The position numbers and the translations under genes are program-made. The notes under the pieces are model-generated. The model worked only from the letters and a program-made list of their open reading frames with translations, was not told the DNA's origin and ran no database searches. Positions 39,045 to 48,603 of a DNA stretch of 64,000 bases are shown piece by piece; within the stretch, counting starts at the first letter, position 1, and each line of letters opens with the position of its first letter. The DNA comes from Bacillus sp. PAMC26568 (GTDB lineage: Bacteria > Bacillota > Bacilli > Bacillales > Bacillaceae): contig NZ_CP060137.1 in assembly GCF_014235785.1 (NCBI RefSeq), positions 1,240,001 to 1,304,000 of the forward strand. The letters run 5' to 3'.

Positions 39045-41420
39045 GTGCAGCAAAAGGCGGACCTGTTTCAGGAGCAGGAACGGTTTTTAAAAGGAAAGAT
39101 ACTCACGGTTATCTATCAGAATGACCAAAATCATTATACAGTCTTAAAGACGGAAGTTCTTGAAACGAGCGAAAATTATGATCAAAAAGAAATAACCGTG
39201 ACAGGCTATTTTCCTCTTCTGCATGAAGACGAGACGTATACCTTCTACGGAATGATCGCGCAGCATCCGAAATTCGGACAGCAATTCCAGGCCGACCATT
39301 ACCGCAAGGAAATTCCAAAAACGCGTGATGGAGTCATTCAATACCTTTCGAGCGATCTATTTAAAGGGATTGGCAGAAAAACAGCTGAAGCGATTGTAGA
39401 TGTACTTGGTGAAGGTGCCATTTCGAAAATGATGGAGGATCCTTCTGTACTGGATAATGTGCCAAAGCTCAGCAAAGACAAAGCCAGTCAGCTGCTTGAT
39501 CAGCTGAAAGAACATCAAGGACTTGAGCAGGCAATGATTATTCTAAATCAGCTTGGTTTCGGTCCGCAGCTTTCGATGAAGATTTACCAGGCATATCAGG
39601 AAAAAACAATTCAGGTGATTCAGGAAAATCCATTTCAGCTTGTTAAAGATATTGAAGGAATTGGTTTTGTGCGCGCTGATGAACTCGGCGGACAAATGGG
39701 ACTTGGCGGAAATCACCCGGAGAGAATTAAAGCTGCCTGCTTTTATACGATCGAAAATCTATGCCTTCAAGAGGGCCATACATATGTATTACTTGAGCAG
39801 TTAATCATAAAATCAATGGAATTGCTGAACCAGTCAAAGTATTCAGGTATTCAAGAAACAGATATTTCTGCTCAAATCATAGCACTTGCAGAGGACAACG
39901 GAATAATAATCGAGGAAGACAGAGCCTATCTTCCATCGCTCTTTTTTGCTGAGCAAGGCCTAGTTAAAAGCATTCAGCGTGTTCTGCTGCAAACAGAATA
40001 TGACAGCATGTTTCCCGAATCAGAATTTTTGCTCTCATTAGGAAATTTGGAAGAAAGAATGAAGGTGCAGTACGCCCCAACTCAAAAAGAAGCCATTCAA
40101 ACGGCTCTGATGTCACCCATGCTTTTACTGACTGGAGGTCCAGGTACTGGCAAGACAACCGTTATTAAAGGGATCGTGGAGCTTTACTCTGATTTGCATG
40201 GCTGTTCATTAGATCAAAAAGATTACAAAAAAGATGAACCTTTTCCCATTTCATTGGTTGCTCCAACAGGGCGCGCAGCAAAAAGAATGACGGAAGCGAC
40301 AGGGCTGCCTGCTGTTACCATTCACAGGCTGTTAAAATGGAACGGAGCAGGAGGCTTTGATCATGGGGAAGATAACCCGATTGGCGCAAAATTGCTGATT
40401 GTTGATGAAATGTCAATGGTTGATACGTGGATTGCTAATCAGCTTTTTAAAGCTCTTCCCGAACATATTCAGGTGATTATGGTTGGAGATGAGGATCAGC
40501 TCCCATCTGTCGGACCAGGCCAGGTGCTTCGTGATTTGCTTGAATCACAAGCGGTTCCTGTTGTGAGGCTGACGGATATATACAGACAGGCAGAGGGTTC
40601 GTCTATCATTGAGCTTGCCCATGATATTAAAAAAGGAATGCTGCCAGCTAACTTGTCTGCGCCCACGAAAGACAGATCATTTATTCGCTGCAGCGGTGCA
40701 CAGGTAAAAGAAGTTGTAGAAAAAGTGATTTCAAATGCGATAAAAAAAGGCTATACTGCACGCGATGTACAAGTTCTTGCTCCTATGTACCGCGGTTCCG
40801 CAGGAATTGATCAGCTCAACATCTTACTGCAGCAGCTATTTAATCCGAAAGCGGAAAATAAAAGGGAAATGAAGTTCGGCGATGCGGTTTACAGATCTGG
40901 AGATAAAGTGCTGCAGCTTGTGAATCAGCCTGAGAGCAATGTGTATAACGGAGATATCGGTGAGATTGTGTCCATTTTTTATGCAAAGGAAAACACAGAG
41001 AAAGAAGATATGATTGTCATTTCCTTTGATGGCAATGAGGTAACATACACAAAATCTGATTTCAATCAATTTACACATGCTTTTTGCTGTTCCATTCATA
41101 AATCACAAGGCAGTGAGTTCCCAATCGTTGTCGTGCCAGTTGTCAAAAGCTATTACAGAATGCTTCGACGGAACTTAATTTATACAGCCATAACGAGAAG
41201 CAAGCAATTTTTAATACTTTGCGGTGAGCAGGAAGCGCTGCAGCGGGGGATTGAAAACAGAGACCATTTAAGCCGCAAGACTTCTTTGAAAATGAAACTT
41301 GCCAAAGAATATCAGGTTCTTGATGAACTTTCATCTGAGCTTCCATTTGATCTTGCAGATGCCATGATTGGAATGGAAGGCATTACCCCGTATGACTTTA
41401 TGGAAGACAACAAAATCTAA
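39045..41420 (+). CDS. recD2: ATP-dependent DNA helicase RecD2 (YrrC)
   Basis: A superfamily 1B 5'-3' helicase found in bacteria without RecBCD. The 791-residue protein has an N-terminal OB fold, helix-hairpin-helix repeats (about 95-230), Walker A (LTGGPGTGKTTVIKG), Walker B (LLIVDEMSMVDTW), motif III (VGDEDQLPSVGPG) and the C-terminal UvrD_C_2 part (CCSIHKSQGSEFP and IYTAITRSKQFL). It helps replication past damage and counters RecA-mediated toxicity in B. subtilis. GTG start after GGGAGGAGAT. Confidence 0.95.
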   Translation: MQQKADLFQEQERFLKGKILTVIYQNDQNHYTVLKTEVLETSENYDQKEITVTGYFPLLHEDETYTFYGMIAQHPKFGQQFQADHYRKEIPKTRDGVIQYLSSDLFKGIGRKTAEAIVDVLGEGAISKMMEDPSVLDNVPKLSKDKASQLLDQLKEHQGLEQAMIILNQLGFGPQLSMKIYQAYQEKTIQVIQENPFQLVKDIEGIGFVRADELGGQMGLGGNHPERIKAACFYTIENLCLQEGHTYVLLEQLIIKSMELLNQSKYSGIQETDISAQIIALAEDNGIIIEEDRAYLPSLFFAEQGLVKSIQRVLLQTEYDSMFPESEFLLSLGNLEERMKVQYAPTQKEAIQTALMSPMLLLTGGPGTGKTTVIKGIVELYSDLHGCSLDQKDYKKDEPFPISLVAPTGRAAKRMTEATGLPAVTIHRLLKWNGAGGFDHGEDNPIGAKLLIVDEMSMVDTWIANQLFKALPEHIQVIMVGDEDQLPSVGPGQVLRDLLESQAVPVVRLTDIYRQAEGSSIIELAHDIKKGMLPANLSAPTKDRSFIRCSGAQVKEVVEKVISNAIKKGYTARDVQVLAPMYRGSAGIDQLNILLQQLFNPKAENKREMKFGDAVYRSGDKVLQLVNQPESNVYNGDIGEIVSIFYAKENTEKEDMIVISFDGNEVTYTKSDFNQFTHAFCCSIHKSQGSEFPIVVVPVVKSYYRMLRRNLIYTAITRSKQFLILCGEQEALQRGIENRDHLSRKTSLKMKLAKEYQVLDELSSELPFDLADAMIGMEGITPYDFMEDNKI

Positions 41421-41446
41421 GAATGTTCGGAAAGGGGGAGTATCTC

Positions 41447-41923
41447 CTGCGGACATTCACACAGCTAAAGGGCATGCCGGTTGTTGACATTGGAGACGGA
41501 TCATTTGTAGGCACCGTTTCTGATATTTGTTTCGACGCACACGGTTGTTTTCTGGGGTTGTTAATGGACGAAAAAGGGCTTTTTAGAAAAGGGCGCATTT
41601 TTCCGGCAGATTCCATTTTTACGATAGGCCAGGATAGCATAATGATTAACGGCAGAAGCAACCTGAAATCACTTTCTGAATTCAGAAAGGCTTATTTCCT
41701 GCAATCACACCAGCGCCTTCAGTATAAAGCGGTGTATTCTACGGAAGGCGAGAAGCTGGGACTGCTCGCAGATGTATATTTTTCTGAACATGTGGGCACC
41801 ATTGTAGCATATGAACTGACGGACGGATTCTTTGCAGATATGATGGAGGGGAAGAAAAAACTTGAACCTCCGGGGTCTTTAACCATTAGCAAAGATGCAA
41901 TCGTCATGGATTTTATTCATTAG
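41447..41923 (+). CDS. yrrD: PRC-barrel protein YrrD
   Basis: Two PRC-barrel domains in tandem (about residues 1-75 and 85-155): RTFTQLKGMPVVDIGDGSFVGTV and YKAVYSTEGEKLGLLADVYF. PRC barrels are small beta domains in RNA processing and photosynthesis proteins; YrrD has no known function. The frame begins at an ATG at 41423, three bases after the recD2 stop but without a ribosome binding site. AAAGGGGGAG lies inside the frame, six bases before CTG at 41447, which would give (M)RTFTQLKG. I prefer CTG; the ATG remains possible (166 residues). Confidence 0.75.
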   Translation: MRTFTQLKGMPVVDIGDGSFVGTVSDICFDAHGCFLGLLMDEKGLFRKGRIFPADSIFTIGQDSIMINGRSNLKSLSEFRKAYFLQSHQRLQYKAVYSTEGEKLGLLADVYFSEHVGTIVAYELTDGFFADMMEGKKKLEPPGSLTISKDAIVMDFIH

Positions 41924-41937
41924 CGAGGTGCACCGCA

Positions 41938-42129
41938 TTGTTAAAATGCCCAAATTGTAAAAGTAAAGACATTGGGAAGATAGGCGTTAATCAGTATTAT
42001 TGCTGGGGCTGCTTTATTGAGCTGTCCATATCAAAAGGCCAAATCTTTACCCATCAGGTGGAAGAAGATGGATCTCTTAGCTCCCTGGATGATCTTTTTA
42101 CAGATGACGATCGTACAATCAGCATGTAG
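41938..42129 (+). CDS. Small zinc-ribbon-like protein
   Basis: 63 residues with LKCPNCKSKDIG and YYCWGCFIEL, two CxxC pairs spaced as in a zinc ribbon, followed by an acidic tail. Start TTG after GCGAGGTG. Not identified beyond the zinc ribbon. It is 14 bp after yrrD and 23 bp before the next tiny gene, so it is probably part of the recD2-yrrD operon. It might be a nucleic-acid or ribosome-associated protein, but nothing in the sequence proves that. Confidence 0.7.
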   Translation: MLKCPNCKSKDIGKIGVNQYYCWGCFIELSISKGQIFTHQVEEDGSLSSLDDLFTDDDRTISM

Positions 42130-42152
42130 ACAGTAAATAGGGGGAATACGCA

Positions 42153-42257
42153 ATGAACCGCAAAATGACCTCAATGCTTTCAGATTTTTTGGAACGCATT
42201 CCAATGTCCAAACGTGCAATGAAGAAAATGCGAAAACGAATCATGAGAAAGTTTTAA
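42153..42257 (+). CDS. Very small basic protein, YrzQ/DUF3918-like
   Basis: A 34-codon ORF, MNRKMTSMLSDFLERIPMSK then AMKKMRKRIMRKF, with a strong ribosome binding site (TAGGGGGAA) and a terminator immediately downstream. The MKKMRKRIM-type C-terminus and position before the AI-2E gene resemble the YrzQ family of Bacillus, which is somewhat longer from memory. The protein is strongly basic and amphipathic. No function is known. Confidence 0.6.
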   Translation: MNRKMTSMLSDFLERIPMSKRAMKKMRKRIMRKF

Positions 42258-42263
42258 TGTATT

Positions 42264-42299
42264 AAAATCCCTTGCTTTTTATTAGGCAGGGGATTTTTC
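42264..42299 (+). terminator. Intrinsic terminator of the recD2-yrrD operon
   Basis: AAAATCCCTTGC / GCAGGGGATTTT (one T-G pair) with a 10-nt loop, then T residues. Confidence 0.88.
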
Positions 42300-42317
42300 A
42301 TTGTTTTGCTTAAAATA

Positions 42318-42780
42318 ATCGATCTGGAAAAAGTGCGTCAAAGCCAGTGAATGGAACAGATAAAAGTACGTCAAAACGGAGTTAGCAGCACAAAGAAGGC
42401 TCTCCTGCTGGAAAAAAGTGCGTCAAAACGGAGTTTGCAGCACAAAGAAGGCTCTCCTGCTGGAAGAAAGTACGTCAAAACGGAGTTTGCAGCACAAAAA
42501 AGGCTCTCCTGCTGGAAGGAAGTGCGTCAAAACGGAGTTTGCAGCACAAAGAAGGCTCTCCTGCTGGAAAAAAGTGCGTCAAAACGGAATTTGCAGCACA
42601 AAAAAGGCTCTCCTGCTGAAAGAAAGTGCGTCAAAACGGAGTTAGCAGCACAAAGAAGGCTCTCCTGCTGGAAGGAAGTGCATCAAAACGGAGTTAGCAG
42701 CACAAAGAAGGCTCTCCCACTGGTAAAAAGTGCGTCAATGCAGTTAATAGAACAGAAAAATCGTCTTTCTCCCTGAAAAA
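42318..42780. repeat. Intergenic tandem repeat array 2 (52-bp period, about seven to eight units)
   Basis: The core GTCAAAACGG (with variants) recurs at 42370, 42422, 42474, 42526, 42578, 42630, 42682 and 42734, exactly 52 bp apart. A unit reads AGTGCGTCAAAACGGAGTTT, GCAGCACAAAGAAGGCTCTC, CTGCTGGAAAAA. Each unit can fold with CAGCA pairing TGCTG. The edges carry ATGGAACAG and GAACAGAAAAATCG blocks seen in array 1. Reading frames here have no ribosome binding site. Confidence 0.93.
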
Positions 42781-43089
42781 AGAGCATCATTGAATATCAA
42801 CATATCTAGTAGATTTTTAAATGCCCTGCTTAAAGAAATTTCTCACAAAATATTATGAATAGATCTTTTATTATTTTAGGTTTGCCACACAAACGATAAA
42901 AATGTCGCCATCATAATTTTTCATTTTTCAAGCATTTCAATTTTTGATCATTTATGTTCAGCTCTCCCAATAACTCGTCGGTCAGAACGGCTCCTCCAAA
43001 AAAGTCAAACCCAGTCCTTCTGTCGGATCCTTATATGGCCTGCCTGCGTTGAACAAGCTCTTCTGCATTAAAAATTCCCATGCATATTT
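42781..43089. other. Intergenic region between the repeat array and yrrI
   Basis: About 310 bp, A/T-rich on the left. A minus-strand 28-codon frame (43068-42982) is the only short ORF noted, with a weak ribosome binding site and no recognised relative. No promoter was assigned. Confidence 0.4.
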
Positions 43090-43127
43090 CCATCCCTCCT
43101 CTCCAAACTATAGATGAGGAGGGATGG
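43090..43127 (+). promoter_or_regulatory. Hairpin covering the yrrI ribosome binding site
   Basis: Perfect 12-bp inverted repeat CCATCCCTCCTC (43090-43101) and GAGGAGGGATGG (43116-43127) with a 14-nt loop containing TATAGA. The right arm is the ribosome binding site of yrrI, which starts at 43131. Confidence 0.75.
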
Positions 43128-43130
43128 CTT

Positions 43131-44192
43131 TTGAAAGAACGTTATTTAAAATGGCTGATGAGAATCGGCATTTTTCTTTTATGTCTGCTTTCGATTTATG
43201 TCTTTTTGAAGCTGAGAGTTCTTTGGGATCCTTTTTTTATTATTATTAAAGCAATCCTTCTCCCTTTTCTGATATCCGGTTTTATTACATATTTGCTTCA
43301 CCCTGTCATTGAAAGGCTGCATGCTACCGGGGTACCGCGTACACTATCTATATTAATAATCTATATCCTTTTCTTTGGTGGAATCGGTTATGGGTTTTAC
43401 AGAGGAATACCTGTCATGATAACACAGCTTAAAGATCTCTCTGAAAGCTTTCCGGAATTCGAAAAAAAATATCAGGGATGGCTCTCGATGATTCACAATC
43501 AAACAGACCGTTTTCCTGAGGAGGTTCATGGGAGAATTGAATCTGCTTTTCAAAACATTGAAGCATGGATTTCTTATTGGATTGACCGAATCTTAAATAG
43601 TGTGGGAAAGACTATGGATTATATTTTAATAATAGCCATCATTCCATTTCTAGTTTTCTACATGCTGAAAGACTATGAGCAAATAAAAAAAGCTGCATGG
43701 TATTTAACACCAAAACGGTGGAGGTCAGAAGCGATTATCTTTGTTCGGGATGTGGATCAGTCTCTTGGCAGCTACATCCGCGGTCAGCTGCTTGTGTGCG
43801 TCATTATCGGCTTTTTGGCGTTTCTGTCTCTATGGTTTTTTGATATTAAATACCCGCTTGTCATTGGAATCTTAATAGGGATTACGAATGTGATTCCATA
43901 TTTTGGTCCGATCATTGGTGCGATTCCTGCAGTCATAATCGCCGCATCCATGTCGCTGAATACAGTGCTGATTGTTGTTATCATTATATTTTCACTGCAA
44001 TTTATCGAAGGGAATATACTCGGCCCATTGATCGTCGGAAGAAGTCTTCACATGCACCCGATAATTATCATGCTGGCGCTTCTTGCTGGAGGGGAAATTG
44101 CCGGTATCATAGGCATGATTTTAGCTGTGCCGGTTCTTGCAGTGCTGAAAGTTACACTTATGCATCTTGTTCAATTAAGGAGGCAGCATTGA
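43131..44192 (+). CDS. yrrI: AI-2E family transporter YrrI
   Basis: A 353-residue polytopic protein with about eight membrane segments and the family segments FITYLLHPVIERL, IGITNVIPYFGPIIGAIPA and GNILGPLIVGRSLHMHPI. Members of the AI-2E/PurR (DUF20) family are exporters; AI-2 export was shown for TqsA of E. coli, sodium or ion exchange for others, so the substrate here is open. The frame begins at 43080, but the TTG at 43131 follows GAGGAGGG, giving MKERYLKWLMRIG. Its stop lies inside the alaS promoter. Confidence 0.88.
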   Translation: MKERYLKWLMRIGIFLLCLLSIYVFLKLRVLWDPFFIIIKAILLPFLISGFITYLLHPVIERLHATGVPRTLSILIIYILFFGGIGYGFYRGIPVMITQLKDLSESFPEFEKKYQGWLSMIHNQTDRFPEEVHGRIESAFQNIEAWISYWIDRILNSVGKTMDYILIIAIIPFLVFYMLKDYEQIKKAAWYLTPKRWRSEAIIFVRDVDQSLGSYIRGQLLVCVIIGFLAFLSLWFFDIKYPLVIGILIGITNVIPYFGPIIGAIPAVIIAASMSLNTVLIVVIIIFSLQFIEGNILGPLIVGRSLHMHPIIIMLALLAGGEIAGIIGMILAVPVLAVLKVTLMHLVQLRRQH

Positions 44193-44217
44193 CAATGCGG
44201 GGCGCTTGAACTATAAT
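44189..44217 (+). promoter_or_regulatory. Consensus sigma-A promoter of alaS
   Basis: TTGACA (44189-44194), 17 bp, TATAAT (44212-44217): a perfect match to the sigma-A consensus. The -35 box contains the TGA stop of yrrI. Confidence 0.93.
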
Positions 44218-44486
44218 TCTGCCTATACTACATATTTATAGAAAACGATGAAGGAACGAGTATGTTTCAGACCATCTGACAAGAGAGGAATTTCCCAGGC
44301 TGAAAGAAATTCCGGGATGAAGGGGAACTGAAGGCTATTCCAGAGTGCAGGAAAAACCTGCCGACTTTACCACGTTACGGTTAAATGAAGTGATGGACAA
44401 AACTGTCTATAACCAGGGTGGTACCGCGAGCAATCTCTCGTCCCTGTGAAAATCTCTATGATTTTCGCAGGGACGGGAGTTTTTAT
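44218..44486 (+). ncRNA. T-box leader of alaS
   Basis: The T-box core AGGGTGGTACCGCGAG is at 44415-44430. A long terminator follows (CTCTCGTCCCTG region from 44435 pairing up to 44479), ending in TTTTTA. In Stem I, the segment ACTGAAGGCTATTCC puts an Ala codon GCT (44334-44336) at the specifier position, by manual folding. Uncharged tRNA-Ala would allow read-through into alaS. Confidence 0.92.
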
Positions 44487-44514
44487 TTTGTCAAAATTAC
44501 GAGGAGGAATAAAG

Positions 44515-47148
44515 ATGAAAACACTAACATCAGCTCAAGTTCGTCAAATGTTTTTAGATTTCTTCAAGGAAAAATGCCATGCAGTAGAGCCAAGCGCATC
44601 TTTGGTTCCTCATGAAGATCCGTCCTTGCTGTGGATCAACAGCGGAGTAGCAACACTAAAAAAATATTTTGATGGCCGTGTAATCCCAGCAAATCCAAGA
44701 ATCTGCAATGCTCAAAAATCTATTCGTACAAATGATATTGAGAATGTCGGAAAAACAGCCCGTCACCATACATTTTTCGAAATGCTTGGTAACTTTTCTA
44801 TCGGCGATTATTTTAAAGTAGAAGCAATTGATTGGGCTTGGGAGTTCTTAACAAGTGAAAAATGGATAGGCTTTGATCCGGAAAAGCTATCGGTTACGAT
44901 TCATCCTGAAGATGACGAAGCTTTCTTGATTTGGAAAGATAAAATCGGAGTGCCTGAAGAGCGCATTATCCGTTTAGAGGGTAATTTCTGGGATATTGGG
45001 GAAGGACCAAGCGGACCAAATACAGAAATTTTCTATGATCGAGGCGAGTTTTACGGTAATGATCCGACAGATCCTGAATTATATCCGGGCGGAGAAAATG
45101 AACGGTACTTAGAAGTTTGGAATCTTGTATTCTCAGAGTTCAATCATAATTCAGATGGAACATACACGCCTCTGCCGAAGAAAAACATTGATACAGGCAT
45201 GGGACTTGAAAGAATGGTATCTGTTATTCAAGACGTCCCAACGAACTTTGATACAGATTTGTTTATGCCGATAATTGAATCGACTGAAACCATTTCAGGC
45301 GAGAAATACCGTGTGGATATTGAAAAAGATGAAGCATTTAAAGTTGTAGCTGATCATATTCGTACAGTAACATTTGCAGTCGGAGATGGAGCTTTGCCGT
45401 CAAATGAAGGACGAGGATACGTTCTTCGCCGTCTTCTTCGCCGTGCGGTAAGGTATGCAAAAAAACTGAATATCAATCGTCCGTTTATGTATGAACTTGT
45501 ACCTGTAGTTGGCGAAATCATGGTTGACTTTTACCCGGAAGTAAAATCAAAAACGGAATTTATCCAAAAAGTGATTAAAAATGAAGAAGAACGCTTCCAC
45601 GAAACATTGAATGATGGTTTATCCATTTTAGCTGAAGTTGTAAAAACGCAAAAAGCGCAAGGAAGCCGTGTGATACCAGGTGCCGATGTATTCCGTCTTT
45701 ATGATACATATGGATTCCCGGTTGAATTAACGGAGGAATATGCAGAAGAAGAGCAAATGGAAATTGATCATGAAGGTTTCAAACGTGAAATGGAAGGACA
45801 GCGGGAACGTGCACGTTCAGCAAGACAGGATGTTGACTCAATGCAGGTTCAAGGCGGGGTGCTAGGTGAAATTAAAGCAGAAAGCACATTCGTCGGGTAC
45901 AGTCAGCTAGAAACGAAAGCAACAGTAGCCGTACTCCTTAAAAACGGTGAACTTGCAGATGAAGCAACTGCTGGAGATGAAGTTCAGCTTATTTTAAATG
46001 AAACGCCTTTCTATGCTGAAAGCGGCGGACAAATTGCTGATGAAGGAATTATTGAAAATGATCGTGTGAAGCTGCAAGTAAAGCATGTTCAAAAAGCACC
46101 TAATGGACAAAACCTTCATACTGCAGCTGTTATAAGAGGCACTCTTAAAACAAATGATGAGGTAACAGCTGCTGTAAATGAAACTACAAGAAGTGCTGTT
46201 ATTAAGAATCATACGGCAACACACTTGCTGCATCAGGCTTTAAAAGATGTTCTTGGCGGTCATGTCAATCAGGCAGGCTCTCTAGTGACAGCTGAGAGAC
46301 TTCGTTTCGACTTTTCACATTTTGGCCAAGTACAGCCAGTGGAACTTGAACAAATTGAACAAATCGTAAATGAACAAATCTGGAAAAGCATTGCTGTAAA
46401 TATTGAATTAAAACCTATTGCAGAAGCGAAGAAAATGGGAGCAATGGCGTTATTTGGAGAAAAATACGGGGATATCGTCAGAGTTGTTCAAGTTGGAGAT
46501 TACAGCCTTGAATTGTGCGGAGGCTGCCATGTCGATAACACCTCTTCAATTGGATTGTTTAAAATAGTCGCAGAAACTGGTATTGGTGCAGGAACGAGAA
46601 GGATTGAAGCAGTAACAGGTAAAGGTGCTTATCAGCTGATTACAGGCCAGCTGTCCATTCTTTCAGAAGCAGCAGCTAAATTAAAAACCAATTCAAAAGA
46701 CACAATAGGCCGAATTGATGCTCTTCTAGGAGAAGTGCGCACTCTCCAAAGAGAAAATGAATCATTAACAGCAAAATTGGGCAATGTAGAAGCTGGAAGC
46801 TTAGTCAGCAATGCCGTTCAAATTGATGGTGTAACACTGCTTTCAAGCAAAGTAAACGCCAAAGACATGAACAGCCTAAGAACAATGGTCGATGAGCTGA
46901 AGCAAAAGCTGGGATCGGCAATCGTGATTCTTGGAGCTGCACATGATGGAAAAGTAAGTCTTGCAGCAGGAATTACAGGTGACTTAGTCGAAAAGGGTTA
47001 TCATTCAGGCAAATTGATTAAAGAAGTCGCTTCAAGGTGCGGCGGAAGCGGCGGCGGACGTCCAGATATGGCTCAAGCCGGCGGCAAGGATCCTGAAAAG
47101 CTTGAGGATGCTTTAAAGTATGCAGAGGAATGGGTAAAAACCATTTAA
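44515..47148 (+). CDS. alaS: Alanyl-tRNA synthetase
   Basis: 877 residues, normal length. The class II catalytic core ([39 protein letters not shown] in family layout), tRNA-recognition domain, editing domain with [12 protein letters not shown] and LCGGCHVDN zinc ligands, and C-terminal oligomerisation domain with [12 protein letters not shown]. AlaS charges tRNA-Ala and clears mischarged Ser and Gly. The ATG at 44515 follows GAGGAGG; frames starting earlier run through the T-box terminator. Confidence 0.97.
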   Translation: MKTLTSAQVRQMFLDFFKEKCHAVEPSASLVPHEDPSLLWINSGVATLKKYFDGRVIPANPRICNAQKSIRTNDIENVGKTARHHTFFEMLGNFSIGDYFKVEAIDWAWEFLTSEKWIGFDPEKLSVTIHPEDDEAFLIWKDKIGVPEERIIRLEGNFWDIGEGPSGPNTEIFYDRGEFYGNDPTDPELYPGGENERYLEVWNLVFSEFNHNSDGTYTPLPKKNIDTGMGLERMVSVIQDVPTNFDTDLFMPIIESTETISGEKYRVDIEKDEAFKVVADHIRTVTFAVGDGALPSNEGRGYVLRRLLRRAVRYAKKLNINRPFMYELVPVVGEIMVDFYPEVKSKTEFIQKVIKNEEERFHETLNDGLSILAEVVKTQKAQGSRVIPGADVFRLYDTYGFPVELTEEYAEEEQMEIDHEGFKREMEGQRERARSARQDVDSMQVQGGVLGEIKAESTFVGYSQLETKATVAVLLKNGELADEATAGDEVQLILNETPFYAESGGQIADEGIIENDRVKLQVKHVQKAPNGQNLHTAAVIRGTLKTNDEVTAAVNETTRSAVIKNHTATHLLHQALKDVLGGHVNQAGSLVTAERLRFDFSHFGQVQPVELEQIEQIVNEQIWKSIAVNIELKPIAEAKKMGAMALFGEKYGDIVRVVQVGDYSLELCGGCHVDNTSSIGLFKIVAETGIGAGTRRIEAVTGKGAYQLITGQLSILSEAAAKLKTNSKDTIGRIDALLGEVRTLQRENESLTAKLGNVEAGSLVSNAVQIDGVTLLSSKVNAKDMNSLRTMVDELKQKLGSAIVILGAAHDGKVSLAAGITGDLVEKGYHSGKLIKEVASRCGGSGGGRPDMAQAGGKDPEKLEDALKYAEEWVKTI

Positions 47149-47303
47149 TTTTTCATACGATTCAATCTGCTTTCAAGTGAAATTTGCATAAAGATTTCGC
47201 TTAAAAGGGAAATCCGTTTTATAATTTCAATTGTTAGTGTAGAATGTAGGTAAGAATGGACAAGCAGATTCCTACAGGTGAATCTGGGAAAGAGGTGCAA
47301 ATC

Positions 47304-47570
47304 GTGAGTTCCTTTGATAAAACGATGAAGTTTAACTTTTCTGAGGATGCAGTTGAGACGAATGTGAATGAAGTATTGTTCACGGTATACGATGCTCTGC
47401 AAGAAAAAGGCTATAATCCGATTAACCAAATCGTTGGGTACCTGCTCTCTGGTGATCCTGCATACATCCCCCGTCATCGCGATGCAAGAAATTTAATTCG
47501 CAAGCTGGAGCGGGATGAACTAATTGAGGAATTAGTTAAATCGTACTTACACCATCATAGAGAGGAATAA
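47304..47570 (+). CDS. yrzL: IreB family regulatory phosphoprotein YrzL
   Basis: 88 residues, [20 protein letters not shown] ... [28 protein letters not shown], matching the IreB/YrzL (UPF0297) family. In Enterococcus IreB is phosphorylated on threonines by the kinase IreK and affects cephalosporin resistance; the Bacillus role is unproven. GTG start after AAAGAGGTG; an upstream in-frame ATG (47256) lacks a site. One base separates it from yrrK. Confidence 0.92.
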   Translation: MSSFDKTMKFNFSEDAVETNVNEVLFTVYDALQEKGYNPINQIVGYLLSGDPAYIPRHRDARNLIRKLERDELIEELVKSYLHHHREE

Positions 47571-47571
47571 T

Positions 47572-47988
47572 ATGCGAATTATTGGGCTTGATTTTGGCTC
47601 CAAAACACTTGGAGTCGCTGTCAGCGATGAATTTGGCTGGACAGCACAAGGATTAGAAACGATTAAAATTGATGAAGCCGGCGGAAACTATGGTTTAGAA
47701 CGACTGAAACAAATCATAGAGGAGCATGGTGCAGATAAAATTGTGCTCGGATTTCCGAAAAACATGAATGGAACTGTCGGACCAAGAGGAGAAGCAAGCC
47801 AATTATTTGCAGCAAGGCTTGAAGAAAAATTTGGCCTGCCTGTCATTCTATGGGATGAACGATTATCCACGATGGCTGCTGAACGAGTATTAATATCAGC
47901 AGATGTCAGCAGAAAGAAAAGAAAAAAAGTAATTGATAAAATGGCTGCAGTGATGATTTTACAGGGATACTTGGATAGTCTGAATTAA
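47572..47988 (+). CDS. yrrK: Putative pre-16S rRNA nuclease / Holliday junction resolvase YqgF (YrrK)
   Basis: A 138-residue RNase H-like protein with [19 protein letters not shown] (first catalytic Asp), [14 protein letters not shown] and [19 protein letters not shown]. Annotated either as RuvX Holliday junction resolvase or as the nuclease that finishes the 16S rRNA 5' end; evidence in E. coli favours the second. Strong site GAGAGGAATAAT. Tight operon yrzL-yrrK-yrzB. Confidence 0.93.
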   Translation: MRIIGLDFGSKTLGVAVSDEFGWTAQGLETIKIDEAGGNYGLERLKQIIEEHGADKIVLGFPKNMNGTVGPRGEASQLFAARLEEKFGLPVILWDERLSTMAAERVLISADVSRKKRKKVIDKMAAVMILQGYLDSLN

Positions 47989-48020
47989 ACTGTCAGCAAA
48001 CTATAGATGAGGTGACTGCA

Positions 48021-48314
48021 ATGGAACACGGAGAAAAACAAATTACAGTAGTAGACGAAAATGGAAATGAACAGCTTTGCGAAATTCTTTTTACATTTGC
48101 ATCAGAAGAATTCGGCAAATCTTATGTCCTATACTATCCGCTTGGCGAGCAGGATGATGAAGAAGATATCGAAATTCATGCATCAAGCTTTGAACCTGCA
48201 GAAGACGGAATAGACGGGGAACTTGCTCCGATTGAAACAGAAGAAGAGTGGGATCTTGTTGAAGAAATGCTGAATACATTCCTTGATAATGAGGAGCAAG
48301 AGGAAGAAAAATAA
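48021..48314 (+). CDS. yrzB: DUF1292 protein YrzB
   Basis: 97 residues, very acidic, with the DUF1292 pattern [19 protein letters not shown] ... YVLYYPLGE ... [16 protein letters not shown]. Function unknown. The ATG at 48021 follows GATGAGGTG. Third gene of the yrzL-yrrK-yrzB set, a very conserved arrangement in Firmicutes. Confidence 0.9.
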   Translation: MEHGEKQITVVDENGNEQLCEILFTFASEEFGKSYVLYYPLGEQDDEEDIEIHASSFEPAEDGIDGELAPIETEEEWDLVEEMLNTFLDNEEQEEEK

Positions 48315-48320
48315 AAAAAT

Positions 48321-48343
48321 CCGTCGAAAGACGGTTTTTTTAT
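48321..48343 (+). terminator. Intrinsic terminator of alaS-yrzB region
   Basis: CCGTC GAAA GACGG hairpin followed by eight T. Confidence 0.85.
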
Positions 48344-48603
48344 TTGGTTTTTTTTATAAAGTAGAATTTTGCAGATTTTATGGAAGCCATTAGGGAAAAA
48401 ATAAAACAGAAAAATTTTTCTGCCTTACTGCTCAAAAGAAGAAAACGAACAAGATAGTTCCATGGTAGGATTGTCATTGCCGCAACCATCTTAACTTGAA
48501 AAAGGTGAAAAACGTACTTTCATTCAAAAATATGCTGGATTTTGGCGAAAAAACAGTGATTATGTAGTATAATCATTTTGATGAAAGGGGGACTGCACAA
48601 ATA
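48344..48603. other. Intergenic region before mltG
   Basis: About 260 bp. It contains TATAAT at 48568-48573 shortly before mltG, a likely -10 box, but no well-spaced -35. Nothing else recognised. Confidence 0.4.

Noticed and set aside
42351..42776. Frames of 75 and 141 codons with KKALLLEKSASKR-type repeats
   Set aside because: They follow the 52-bp array, are open in more than one frame, and lack a ribosome binding site.
42318..42780. CRISPR array
   Set aside because: The units are repeats throughout with no unique spacers, and no cas gene is present.
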